From contig MHBH01000063.1 of the NCBI GenBank assembly GCA_001804805.1, positions 1 through 64,000 of the forward strand: a stretch of 64,000 bases of DNA. Reading direction: 5' to 3'. This document shows, piece by piece, positions 46,484-55,320 of this stretch. Under the pieces are notes generated by a model. That model did not search any database. It was not told the DNA's origin and was given only the letters and a program-made list of their open reading frames with translations. Position 1 is the first letter of the stretch. Every line of letters begins with the position of its first letter. The stretch comes from Lentisphaerae bacterium GWF2_49_21 (lineage in GTDB: Bacteria; Verrucomicrobiota; Lentisphaeria; Victivallales; GWF2-50-93). The translations under genes and the position numbers were made by a program.

Positions 46484-47737
46484 ATGCAATCAATAAAAGA
46501 AATCTTCAAGATCGGAAACGGGCCCTCTTCGAGCCATACTATGGGGCCGAAATTCGCCGCCGAACGGTTCAAGAGGGAGAATCCAGGAGCTGAGAAGTTC
46601 AGGGTGACGCTCTACGGAAGCCTTGCAGCCACTGGCCGGGGACATCTTACCGACAAGGCGATAATTGACGTTCTCAAGCCTGCGTCCGTAGAGTTCGTGT
46701 GGAAACCAAAGGTTGCCCGCGAATCCCATACTAACCCATTGGTGTTCGATGTCCTGTCACCGGACGGATCGCCAATAGCAAGCAAGCGCTTTTACAGCGT
46801 TGGCGGGGGAACAATTATTGCCGATGGCGAAAAGGTAGATGCCAAGCCGGTTTACAAGCAGAAAAACATGAACGAGATCCTCAAATGGTGTCATGAGAAC
46901 GGGCAGCCTGTATGGAAATATGTGGTTGATGTGGAAGGCGAGGATGTTTTCAAGCATCTCGGTGAAGTCTGGAAGGCCATGAAGGAGTCACTGGCGAGAG
47001 GCCTGGACACCGAAGGCGTACTTCCGGGAGGGATCAAGCTTGAGAGGAAGGCCCGTTCATATTATTACAAGGCGAAACGGAATGATCAGGCGTCGCAGAA
47101 GACCGGACTTCTTTCAGCGTATGCGCTTGCCGTCTCCGAGGAAAACGCGTCCGGAGGAATTGTGGTTACCGCCCCAACATGCGGTTCCTGCGGTGTCATT
47201 CCTTCAGTCCTGAAGATCCTGCAGGAGACATATAATTTTTCCGATGACGACATCCTGAAGGCGCTCGCTACTGCAGGGCATTTTGGAAATGTCATCAAGG
47301 CCAATGCCTCCATATCCGGAGCGGAAGTCGGATGCCAGGGTGAAATCGGCTCCGCCTGTTCCATGGCTGCCGCAGCGGCAGCCCAGCTCCTCGGAGGAAC
47401 AGTCTACCAGGTCGAATACGCGGCTGAAATGGCCATGGAGCATCATCTCGGACTGACATGCGATCCTGTGATGGGACTGGTTCAGATCCCATGCATTGAG
47501 AGGAATGTGTTCGCCGCAGCGAGGGCGCTGACCTGCGCCGAATATGCGCTGTTTTCGGATGGACGGCACAGGATATCCTTTGACGAAGTCATTGAAACTA
47601 TGCGTCTTACCGGACATGACCTGAAAAGCTCCTACCGTGAAACAGCGCAGGGAGGACTGGCGAAACTGGGAGAATTCAACCACACGCCAAGGATTCGGCA
47701 CTGCGGGCAGAACGCACAGAAGAATAAAAGAGTGTAA
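46484..47737 (+). CDS. sdaA: L-serine ammonia-lyase (iron-sulfur-dependent, single chain)
   Basis: 417 residues. The beta domain starts KEIFKIGNGPSSSHTMGP, and the alpha domain follows with TAPTCGSCGVIPSVLKIL, the GCQGEIGSACSMAAAAAAQL stretch (20 residues) and CDPVMGLVQIPCIERN. The cysteines of the [4Fe-4S] site are present. It deaminates serine to pyruvate, common in anaerobes. The start has an AGAGA-like ribosome-binding site. The final 20 residues beyond FNHTPRI are basic and may be extra to the family. Confidence 0.92.
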   Translation: MQSIKEIFKIGNGPSSSHTMGPKFAAERFKRENPGAEKFRVTLYGSLAATGRGHLTDKAIIDVLKPASVEFVWKPKVARESHTNPLVFDVLSPDGSPIASKRFYSVGGGTIIADGEKVDAKPVYKQKNMNEILKWCHENGQPVWKYVVDVEGEDVFKHLGEVWKAMKESLARGLDTEGVLPGGIKLERKARSYYYKAKRNDQASQKTGLLSAYALAVSEENASGGIVVTAPTCGSCGVIPSVLKILQETYNFSDDDILKALATAGHFGNVIKANASISGAEVGCQGEIGSACSMAAAAAAQLLGGTVYQVEYAAEMAMEHHLGLTCDPVMGLVQIPCIERNVFAAARALTCAEYALFSDGRHRISFDEVIETMRLTGHDLKSSYRETAQGGLAKLGEFNHTPRIRHCGQNAQKNKRV

Positions 47738-48096
47738 ACCACGAAACACTCTAAACACACGAAATATTTCCTCGCACAAAGGCACAGAGGCACAGAGCTG
47801 AAATAATATATTTCCAGATCCTGGATAAATTTGCATGCCGTCCTGAATAACGACGGCATGTGGCAGATGAAAGATGGACAAGTCAAAGCTGAGGTTTTGC
47901 CTTGTCCATTTTCATTCTGCCGCTGCGAACTGAAAAGTTCACAGCAAAATTTTATTGATTTCTTCTTTGGGTCTCTGTGCCTTGAGTGTAGCGGGTGCGA
48001 GAATATTGATTTATTTTGTGTAATTCGTGTGATTCGTGGTCTATATTTTATCCTTTTATATCTGTGTCATCTGTGGGCAATGAATAAAGGAGTTTT
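47738..48096. other. 359-bp spacer with a CACGAA-type inverted-repeat element
   Basis: No gene. ACCACGAAACACTCTAAACA near 47738 faces AATTCGTGTGATTCGTGGT near 48020, and CACAAAGGCACAGAGGCACAGAG near 47780 (seen as AGGCACAGAGGCACAGAG) faces GTCTCTGTGCCTTGAG near 47971. These nested arms form a long inverted repeat of the type also found at 33326-33441. Confidence 0.55.
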
Positions 48097-50223
48097 ATGA
48101 TCAATCTTGGTCCGCAATATTACCGTCCGCCGTTCCCTGTTTCCAAATATTGGAAGGATGATGTCAGGAAGATGAAGGATTCCGGCTTCAACTGCCTCCA
48201 GCTCTGGGTCATGTGGTCATGGGTGGAGGCGAATCCCGGGAAGTTCAATTATGACGACTATGACAGGATCGTAGATTTCGCGGAAGAAAACGGTCTCAAC
48301 GTCGTGCTCAGTACGATCGCCGAAATCCATCCATACTGGATCCACAGGGTCGTTCCCGATTGCGAACTTGTCACCAACAGGGGACAGAAGGTCGTTTCCG
48401 AAAACCGCAACGAGTGCCACAATGGATTGACGCCCGGAGGCTGCTTCGACCATCCCGAGTTGTGGAAGAGAATGGCAGGTTTCATCCACGAGACTGCCGT
48501 CCATTACAAGAACAGGAAGAACATCGCCGGATGGGACGCCTGGAACGAACTCCGCTGGAATGTCCAGGCCGACGGTCCGGTATGCTACTGCAAGCACACA
48601 GTTAAGAAATACCGCGAATGGCTCGAGGAGAAGTTTGGAAGCCTTGACGGTCTCAACAAGGAATGGATCAGGCGCTACGATTCCTGGGAGGATGTGCTTC
48701 CCGGGAAGACCACATCCAGGCCCTACACGTCCACGATGTCCTTCGCGCACTTCCTGACATGCCGTTCCAGCAAGCATGCCGAGGACAGATACAAGATAAT
48801 CAAGGAGGTCCATCCGGACAAAGTTGTGACAGCGCACGGCCCGAGTCCCTGCTTGATGCAGGTAGCGTGGGAGGGAGGCATTGAGCAGGCTTTGAACAGA
48901 GGCAATGACTGGGCGATAGCTGACAGGCTGGACGGGATAGGTTGTTCCAATTTTCCGTCTTGGTGGAGCATGCTGAACACTGATTATACCATGAGCATGG
49001 AGATGATCCATTCCGCGGCAAGAGGCAAGAAGTTCTGGGTCAGCGAACTCCAGGGAGGAAGATCCAACATCGGATTCAATGTCCACAACCCGGTGAGGGG
49101 AGTAGACCAGCAGAGATGGATCTGGAACAGCATTGCCTGCGGAGCCGACACTGTTCTTCTCTGGTGCTGGCGGGATGAGGTCTTCGGACAGGAATCGAAC
49201 GGATTCGGATTCATAGGCAACGACGGGTTTGCCCCGGAACGCATCGCCGCGATGCAGCACACCGGAGATATCCTGAAGAAATATTCCGGCGTTCTTGAGG
49301 GATATAAGCCCGCAAATGCGGAAGTCGCGATAATGTTCAGTCCGCAGACCTATTACCTCTATTGGGCGCAGGAAGGGTCTGCCCAGAAAGTTCTGCTCTC
49401 GATACGCGGATTCTGCAAGGCGCTTATCCGCAATTCCGTTCCCTTCAAGATCGTCGAGGAGGAGCATCTGGAGGAGCTTGAAGGCGTGAAGATCCTTTTC
49501 CTGCCGAGGATGACCGCCATTGACGATGCAACTGCTGGAAAGCTCAAGAAGTTTGTGATGAACGGTGGCACTCTTTACTGCGAGGCTGAGAACGGCGCCT
49601 TTGACTCGGTCGGGATCTACAGGTATCCTGAGGAAAGATTCCCCGGGACGTTTTCAGGTGTCAGTGAAATCGGGAGGCGTGCGGTGCCGGAGAATCCGGT
49701 GTTTTCTGCGAAGTTCGCAGGAAAAACCTACAAGCTGAAGTCTTTCCACATGCTTTCGCCGTGGAAGACGTCAAAAGGCGAAATATTTGCGAAATTCGCA
49801 GAAGAGAATGCGGCTATGCTGTCACAGGTGAAGATTGGCAAGGGCAGGCTGATCCTTTGCGGGACATATCTCGGAGACGAATATGACAAGGACTGCAATC
49901 CTGACTTTGAAAGACTAATCCTTAAGTTCATAGGAGATGCCGGAGCTGACACTGGGCAAATAGGGATTTCCGCCAAGACGAAGGAAGATTTCAATTCGTA
50001 TGTCTATGTCCGTTACGGAAAAAGCAGCGGCAGGGATATTGCTTTTGTGTTTTTCCCGTCTGGCTGCAAGTCTGCGACACTGAGCTTCCCCGGAAAAATA
50101 TTCAATGTGGACAAGGTCAAGGACATTTTCTCCGGCGAGGAACTGAAGCTGGAGAAATCCGGAGGAGCAAGGAAGCTCAAGCTTGTGGCTGGCAAGTCCA
50201 GGATTGCGATTCTGACGGAATGA
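48097..50223 (+). CDS. GH42 beta-galactosidase
   Basis: 708 residues. N-terminal barrel motifs: FPVSKYWKDDVRKMKDSGFN, LQLWVMWSWVEANPGKFNYD, the acid/base Glu in GWDAWNELRWN, and the nucleophile Glu in VSELQGGRSN. The middle trimerisation domain (residues 400-610, AEVAIMFSPQTYYLYWA) and a small C-terminal beta domain complete the GH42 architecture. It releases terminal galactose from oligosaccharides, acting in the cytoplasm as there is no signal peptide. It complements the GH2 and GH125 enzymes of this region. Two perfect iterated palindromes lie 68 bp apart (49707, 49788). Confidence 0.92.
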   Translation: MINLGPQYYRPPFPVSKYWKDDVRKMKDSGFNCLQLWVMWSWVEANPGKFNYDDYDRIVDFAEENGLNVVLSTIAEIHPYWIHRVVPDCELVTNRGQKVVSENRNECHNGLTPGGCFDHPELWKRMAGFIHETAVHYKNRKNIAGWDAWNELRWNVQADGPVCYCKHTVKKYREWLEEKFGSLDGLNKEWIRRYDSWEDVLPGKTTSRPYTSTMSFAHFLTCRSSKHAEDRYKIIKEVHPDKVVTAHGPSPCLMQVAWEGGIEQALNRGNDWAIADRLDGIGCSNFPSWWSMLNTDYTMSMEMIHSAARGKKFWVSELQGGRSNIGFNVHNPVRGVDQQRWIWNSIACGADTVLLWCWRDEVFGQESNGFGFIGNDGFAPERIAAMQHTGDILKKYSGVLEGYKPANAEVAIMFSPQTYYLYWAQEGSAQKVLLSIRGFCKALIRNSVPFKIVEEEHLEELEGVKILFLPRMTAIDDATAGKLKKFVMNGGTLYCEAENGAFDSVGIYRYPEERFPGTFSGVSEIGRRAVPENPVFSAKFAGKTYKLKSFHMLSPWKTSKGEIFAKFAEENAAMLSQVKIGKGRLILCGTYLGDEYDKDCNPDFERLILKFIGDAGADTGQIGISAKTKEDFNSYVYVRYGKSSGRDIAFVFFPSGCKSATLSFPGKIFNVDKVKDIFSGEELKLEKSGGARKLKLVAGKSRIAILTE
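49707..49719. repeat. iterated palindrome TGCGAANTTCGCA, perfect copy
   Basis: Inside the GH42 gene; codes for Ala-Lys-Phe-Ala. Confidence 0.8.
49788..49800. repeat. iterated palindrome TGCGAANTTCGCA, perfect copy
   Basis: Second copy inside the GH42 gene, again Ala-Lys-Phe-Ala. Confidence 0.8.
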
Positions 50224-50364
50224 TAATGCCATATGGATCCCCCGCCATATGACATCCTGTCAAGAATTGTTTCTAAACTGTAAGAACTTGATAATTTACA
50301 CTTCGATATTATTTTATCGCCGTTAAAATTTAGCAGTATGGTCTTATATAAAGGAGAAATAGAT

Positions 50365-50682
50365 ATGAAGCGTCTTATTGCAATGTGTCTTATGGCGGGA
50401 TTCATCGTTGCGGCGGCTTTGACGGCGTCCGCTGAGGCGAAGGTCAAGAAGTACCAGGTTACAGGTCCTATCGTGGAACTGACCGACACCAGGATCGTCA
50501 TCGAGACCAAGGATGATGGAAACTGGGAAATCACCCGCGACGCAACAACCAAGATCACAGGCGAACTCAAAGTCGGAGCGAAAGTGACCGTTGAATACCG
50601 CATGACGGCTATTACTGTTGAAGTGAAGGCTGACAAAGCGGATGCGAAGGCCGACAAGGCCGAGAAGAAAGCAGGCAAGTAG
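50365..50682 (+). CDS. small secreted protein with SH3-like/OB-like domain and Lys/Ala-rich tail
   Basis: 105 residues with a signal peptide (KRLIAMCLMAGFIVAAALTASAEA, seen as LMAGFIVAAALTASA). The mature core (YQVTGPIVELTDTRIVIET ... GELKVGAKVTVEYRM) is a small beta-barrel of the DUF5666 type. The tail is ADKADAKADKAEKKAGK, a low-complexity charged run. Function unknown; perhaps an envelope-associated binding protein. The ATG at 50365 has AGGAG upstream, and a strong terminator follows the stop, so it is a single-gene unit. Confidence 0.8.
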   Translation: MKRLIAMCLMAGFIVAAALTASAEAKVKKYQVTGPIVELTDTRIVIETKDDGNWEITRDATTKITGELKVGAKVTVEYRMTAITVEVKADKADAKADKAEKKAGK

Positions 50683-50717
50683 GAAATTGATTCGGGAAAC
50701 ATTCCCGTCCAGTCTTA

Positions 50718-50755
50718 ATAAATGCCGACCATCCAGGTCGGCATTTATATTTTTA
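50718..50755 (+). terminator. intrinsic terminator
   Basis: ATAAATGCCGACC and GGTCGGCATTTAT form a perfect 13-bp stem with a 5-nt loop, followed by ATTTTTAT. Confidence 0.9.
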
Positions 50756-50943
50756 TCTCAAAAGCATATCCATCCCTTAAATTTCATATAATACTGTTTG
50801 ACTTTGATAGCTATAATAAATTCATTACTCTCTGTATTGGTATTAACATCCATAAGTTCGGTGTTTTTATACATTGATGGAAGCGTGGCCATGAATTAGA
50901 GTATCGGGTGTTTTTTAAGAATAAATAAAATCATGAGGTAAAA

Positions 50944-52992
50944 ATGAATATCCATAAAGTGCCAAAAAGCCCGATCAAGTCTTCGGCCGCAGACCTTGTT
51001 GCTTCAAGGTTCCGCCAGATCCATCTCGACTTCCATACTTCCGAGCATATTCCGGACGTCGGCGCCAAGTTTGATCCCGATGTGTTCGCAGGCAGGCTTG
51101 CCGATGCGAAGGTCAACTGGGTGACTCTTTTTGCAAAGTGCCATCACGGACTCAGCTATTATCCGACAAAGGTTGGAACTGTCCATCCCTCGCTCAAATT
51201 TGATCTTCTCGGTGAGCAGGTCGAGGCGTGCCGTAGGAAAGGGATCGTGACGCCTGCCTATATCAGCGTCAGGGTCGACGAGAACAATGCCCGTATCCAT
51301 CCGGAGTGGATCGGCAGGATGAAGGACAACAAGTTCTGGAAATGGGGAGATGCTTTGGCCGCAGGCTGGTTCAACCACTGCATGAACAATACGGAATATG
51401 TCGACGAACTTATTGCCCAGGCTGAAGAAGTCATCAAATGGTATGACGTCGAAGGGATATTCTACGACATGTGCTACAATCCCGATCCCGGTTGTTACTG
51501 TCCGCGCTGCTATGATTCCATGAAGAAGCTCGGGCTTGATTTCACAAGCGACGACGACCATAGGAAATTCGAGTTCGTCATGACCAGGGACTACACCAAA
51601 AGAATCGCCAAGGCCGTACGCGGCTTCAAGAAAAACGCGACTATTTTCTTCAATGGAAGGATGAGGCCTGGCATCTGCGAGGAGCTCGATGTCTTCAGCC
51701 ATCTTGAAATTGAAGCCCTCCCGACCGGAGGCTGGGGTTATGCCTTCTTCCCGATACATGCGAGATACGCAAGGACATTGGGGATGCCGGTACAGGGGAT
51801 GACAGGACGATTCCACAAGAGCTGGGCGGACTTCGGAGGACTGAAGACCGAAGACCAGTTCATTTATGAAACTGGCTCCATACTTGCCGCCAACTGCGTG
51901 ATGAATGTCGGAGACCAGTGCCATCCGCGTGGTATTCTCGACAAGGGGGCATACCAGATGATCGGAAAAGCCTTTAGCCATGTCGAAAAGTGCGAGCCTT
52001 GGTGCGTGAAGGCGGAACATGTGTCAGAGATCGGCGTCGTGATGCTGCCAGTCTCTGCAAATGATACGAATTCCTCGCCTGCAGGAACAAGCAAAGGAAT
52101 GCAGAAAAGCCCGGATGGCGCGGGCAGGATGCTCCTTGAACTCAAACAGCAGTTCGATCTGGTTTATCCTGAACATGATCTTTCGAAGTACAAGGTGCTC
52201 GTACTTCCCGACAGCGGATATGTTTCGCCTGAATTCAGGAAAAAACTATCCTCTTATATCAGCAAGGGCATTGCGGTGATCGCCTCATACAAGACCGGAC
52301 TTGAAGACGGGAAATTTGGAATTCCAGGACTTCCTGTCAAGTATGTAAAGGACAACGAGTACAAGCCTTCCTACCTGAAACTTGGTGCGGAACTCGGGAA
52401 AAATCTCCCTGAGAGCGAATTTGTGTTCTACGAGGACAGCGTGCTTGTCGAACCGGCAAAGGGGACGGAGTCATTCGGAAATCTCTGCACAAGTTATTTC
52501 AACAGGAAGTTCGACAGGTTCTGCTCGCACAACCAGACGCCGTTCGACAAGGTCCTGAAGAATCCCATAGCCGTGGTCAAAGGGAATATTGCTTACATTG
52601 CGCCAAACATTTTCCTGGCATACAGGGAACACGCTTTCCCTCTCTACAAATCCATATTCAGCTTCATTCTGGACAAATTGCTGGCGGAACCCCTCGTGAA
52701 GGCGAAGGCGCCTTCCGCGATGGAGATATCCCTTAATAAACAGAAAAATCCAGCACGCATTGTCGCGCACATGGTCAACTTCCAGCCGCAGCGCAGGCAT
52801 ACCAACGTGGAATGGATAGAGGAACTTTATCCTGTGAAGGACATCGCGCTCGGAGTACGGACAGGATTCACTCCTGCCAGAGTATATCTCGCACCGGAGA
52901 AGAAGGGCATTCCGTTCAAGATGTCAGGAGGATATTGCCAGGTGGCAGTGCCCGAAGTCAAGGCGCACCAGATGGTGGTGTTTGAGAAGTAA
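50944..52992 (+). CDS. glycoside hydrolase-like protein (GHL6 barrel plus beta-galactosidase-type trimerisation domain)
   Basis: 682 residues. The N-terminal barrel begins RQIHLDFHTSEHIPDVGAKF and continues with NWVTLFAKCHHGLSYYPTKVG, the pattern of the hypothetical glycosyl hydrolase 6 (GHL6) group; VEGIFYDMCYNPDPGCYCPRC may hold catalytic or metal-ligand Asp and Cys residues. Residues 370-580 resemble the GH42 trimerisation domain (DLSKYKVLVLPDSGYVSP), and a C-terminal beta domain ends the protein. The substrate is unknown; alpha-L-fucosidase- or galactosidase-like activity is a guess. No signal peptide. An AT-rich 190-bp leader precedes it. Confidence 0.8.
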   Translation: MNIHKVPKSPIKSSAADLVASRFRQIHLDFHTSEHIPDVGAKFDPDVFAGRLADAKVNWVTLFAKCHHGLSYYPTKVGTVHPSLKFDLLGEQVEACRRKGIVTPAYISVRVDENNARIHPEWIGRMKDNKFWKWGDALAAGWFNHCMNNTEYVDELIAQAEEVIKWYDVEGIFYDMCYNPDPGCYCPRCYDSMKKLGLDFTSDDDHRKFEFVMTRDYTKRIAKAVRGFKKNATIFFNGRMRPGICEELDVFSHLEIEALPTGGWGYAFFPIHARYARTLGMPVQGMTGRFHKSWADFGGLKTEDQFIYETGSILAANCVMNVGDQCHPRGILDKGAYQMIGKAFSHVEKCEPWCVKAEHVSEIGVVMLPVSANDTNSSPAGTSKGMQKSPDGAGRMLLELKQQFDLVYPEHDLSKYKVLVLPDSGYVSPEFRKKLSSYISKGIAVIASYKTGLEDGKFGIPGLPVKYVKDNEYKPSYLKLGAELGKNLPESEFVFYEDSVLVEPAKGTESFGNLCTSYFNRKFDRFCSHNQTPFDKVLKNPIAVVKGNIAYIAPNIFLAYREHAFPLYKSIFSFILDKLLAEPLVKAKAPSAMEISLNKQKNPARIVAHMVNFQPQRRHTNVEWIEELYPVKDIALGVRTGFTPARVYLAPEKKGIPFKMSGGYCQVAVPEVKAHQMVVFEK

Positions 52993-53294
52993 GAATCAAG
53001 GAGCGCCGGCATCTTGCCGGCAATTTCTTGAAATTCGAACATCCAACTTTCAACTTTGAATGAAGAGTGTGGTACAGGCGTCCCGCCTGTAATTAAGAAT
53101 CACAGGCAAGACCTGTACTGAGCTTGTCGAAGTATGCCTGTGTTACATTAATTTAGATTGCCGAATTAGGGTAGGGACGCCTCGCCGAGGCGTCCGTTCT
53201 TAGTCGGCGGTTTCGGCGAAACCGCCCTACCTTCGGTAAGTTAACAATTACATAGATTTAAATTACCCTGTTCGGACTTGTTGCTCTTTCCCCT
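52993..53294. other. spacer packed with REP-like hairpins
   Basis: Five units are visible: GCCGGCA-TCT-TGCCGGC (about 53005-53021), TACAGGCG-TCC-CGCCTGTA (53073-53091), the interrupted CACAGGCAAGA...ATGCCTGTG unit (53101-53146), and two adjoining hairpins of the GGTAGGG...CCCTACC dumbbell (53170-53231). No gene. Confidence 0.6.
53170..53231. repeat. GGTAGGG...CCCTACC dumbbell repeat
   Basis: Outer GGTAGGG/CCCTACC ends enclose hairpins GGACGCC-TCGCC-GAGGCGTCC-like and GGCGGTTTC-GGC-GAAACCGCC. Related units lie at 60929-60982 and 63248-63311. Confidence 0.7.
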
Positions 53295-53505
53295 TTGAAA
53301 ATGGTCAAGCATTCAGGTTCAAGAAGGAGAGGACCGTCCCATTCTCCACCGCCTTTGGCCATCCATTTCAGGTACCTTCCAAGTACATGCGCTATGTCCG
53401 GCGAAAGGAATGTCAATTGTCCTCGACAAGGGACTTCTGAAGCTCAAAGACCTGAAGAAAGGATCACTGATGGTCGACAAGATCGAATTGAAAGTCGCCC
53501 CTTGA
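53295..53505 (+). pseudogene. possible gene remnant (3' end of an unknown protein)
   Basis: Around 53410-53505 one frame gives MSIVLDKGLLKLKDLKKGSL and ends KIELKVAP-stop, a protein-like tail without an obvious start or upstream extension; the preceding 110 bp (with PPLAIHFRYLPS in another frame) also look coding but are out of frame. I read this as a decayed fragment. The parent family is not recognised. Confidence 0.3.
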
Positions 53506-53570
53506 ATTGATGTTTTTAGGAACGCGAGCCTCTCCTGGCGGTGGAACGCTGTCAGGGCGATAGTTAAATG

Positions 53571-54044
53571 TTAATCTGCTTTTCTAAGTAACTCATTACA
53601 TACTGTGCCGATTGATGAACTTGGACCACTGGAGCCAGTGAATATTATTCTTGTATCATTTTTATATTTCTCTAGAATATCTTTTATGGAGGCTCCTCGT
53701 TGACGTAACTCTTCTACTAACAATTTGTTTCCATCTCGAGCAACATAATAATCAACTCCTTCATACGATAAGCCCAACTTAAATAGGTTAAATAATTCTT
53801 CTGTTGGAGTATTCTTAATATCGTTTTTCATCACATTGAGATAGGCCGTTGCTTCTTTTTGACGTCGCTCAATTAAAGACTTGTTGTATTTCCCAGACTT
53901 AGGACTTGTTTCATAAACATCATTTGGTTGAGGAGTCGAATCAATATCTGGAATATGCTCTTGTTGCCATGTTTTAATGGATTGATTATGGCATCCGCAA
54001 TAGAGCAGAATGAGAATACTTGTTGATATTATTATTTTATTCAT
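53571..54044 (-). CDS. small lipoprotein of unknown function
   Basis: 157 residues with a lipobox (ILILLYCGC) after a short signal peptide, so lipid-anchored. The mature part has a Pro/Asn-rich linker (IPDIDSTPQPNDVYETSPKSG) then helices (LIERRQKEATAYLNVMKND, EELFNLFKLGLSYEG). No family recognised. It is markedly AT-rich with many A/T-ending codons compared with its neighbours, which suggests recent acquisition, and it lies between repeat-filled spacers. Confidence 0.7.
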   Translation of the reverse strand: MNKIIISTSILILLYCGCHNQSIKTWQQEHIPDIDSTPQPNDVYETSPKSGKYNKSLIERRQKEATAYLNVMKNDIKNTPTEELFNLFKLGLSYEGVDYYVARDGNKLLVEELRQRGASIKDILEKYKNDTRIIFTGSSGPSSSIGTVCNELLRKAD

Positions 54045-54580
54045 TTAACTGTTATTATGTGGACATTCTGTTTTGTATAAATTAGCACTTTTTACGAAGC
54101 AATACAATACGCAAGAGTGCGGGTGGAATCCGGGATTGGATTAAAAAATGTGGAACAGGCCCTTGTCGCCTTTAGCGCCGCAATAGGCGAGTGTTGTACT
54201 TAAGGTTATTCGCTTGTAGTAGCGCATGTTTGCGCGTCATTGATTTAAAGGAACGCCAGACTCCGCGCTGGCGTATTTAAGAGCCTGTGCAGCCTGCTTC
54301 GCTGAGACTTCTCAGCGAAGGGGTGAGGCCCGGCGATCCACAAAGACAAGAACGCGCAAACATGCGCTACTACGAGCTAAATTGGTATATTTGGACTTGT
54401 TTCTTCCATAGACAGGTAAACATTTTGCCTGGGGGAAAGAAATGCAAATTACAGGCGAGACCACAGTCATTCGGCGTGGCTAACGCCTGTATCACATTAT
54501 TTTACCGGCCAGACGCCAGCGATCCAAAACTTCCGAACTTTCGCACTTCCGAACTCTCGAACTTCCCCCAAGTCTCCCTG
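54045..54580. other. 536-bp spacer with a mobile-element-like inverted repeat
   Basis: No gene. GTAGTAGCGCATGTTTGCGC (54216-54235) is exactly complementary to the segment at 54354-54373, making 20-bp perfect terminal inverted repeats 158 bp apart, a MITE-like unit without coding capacity. A degenerate relative lies nested inside 59588-59656. Confidence 0.65.
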
Positions 54581-55117
54581 TCAATAGTTGCTGGGGACGA
54601 TCTCGAAATATGCCTTCGGATGCTGGCAGATGGGGCATTTCTCGACGGACTTTTCACCTTCGTGGGTGAAACCGCAGTTGCGGCAACGCCATCTGACCTT
54701 CTGACTCTTCTTGAACACAGTGCCTTCTTCGACATTCTTCAGGAGGGCCTTGTAGCGTTCCTGATGCTCCTTTTCAATCTTGCCTATGCCTTCAAGGATT
54801 CTGGCGATCTCTTCGAAGCCTTCGGCGCGTGCATCCTTCGCCATCGACGGATACATATCCGTCCATTCATGTCCTTCTCCTGCAGCGGCGGCCTTGAGGT
54901 TTGCGATCGTGTCGCCGATTCCGCCCAGGTTCCTGAAGTGGAGCTTGGCGTGTTCTTTTTCCTGTTCCGCAGTTTCAAGGAAGAACGCAGCGATCTGCTC
55001 ATAGCCTTCCTTTTTGGCGACTGATGCAAAATAGGTGTATTTGTTCCGTGCCTGTGACTCGCCTGCAAATGCCGCCTGCAGGTTCTTCTCCGTCTTGCTG
55101 CCCTTTAATTCCGCCAT
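54581..55117 (-). CDS. rbr: rubrerythrin
   Basis: 178 residues, a peroxide-reducing non-heme iron protein of anaerobes. The ferritin-like diiron domain shows NLQAAFAGESQARNKYTYFA, ETAEQEKEHAKLHF and IARILEGIGKIEKEHQERY (Glu and His ligands). The rubredoxin-like domain ends the chain with CRNCGFTHEGEKSVEKCPIC. The frame stays open upstream to 55249, but the ATG at 55117 follows a GAGGAGG ribosome-binding site. It indicates life under low oxygen. Single gene. Confidence 0.95.
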   Translation of the reverse strand: MAELKGSKTEKNLQAAFAGESQARNKYTYFASVAKKEGYEQIAAFFLETAEQEKEHAKLHFRNLGGIGDTIANLKAAAAGEGHEWTDMYPSMAKDARAEGFEEIARILEGIGKIEKEHQERYKALLKNVEEGTVFKKSQKVRWRCRNCGFTHEGEKSVEKCPICQHPKAYFEIVPSNY

Positions 55118-55320
55118 GGTGCATCCTCCTCTTGTTTCAAAAATTAATGTTTTTCTTTCATGTTTCACGTAAAAATAGAAGATAATGTAGGTTTCACATA
55201 TTTTCAATGATCTGCTTTTTTTGCATGGCATATGCAATATTTCTTGCATGTTTGATTTTATGCTTCAAGAAAAGGGTATAGATTAAGCAGGTTAGAGTTT
55301 CCCTTAGAAAAAGGTCTGGT

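Noticed and set aside
48217-49467. A 416-codon frame antisense to the GH42 gene
   Set aside because: It lies wholly under a well-conserved glycosidase and shows no motif, signal peptide or ribosome-binding site.
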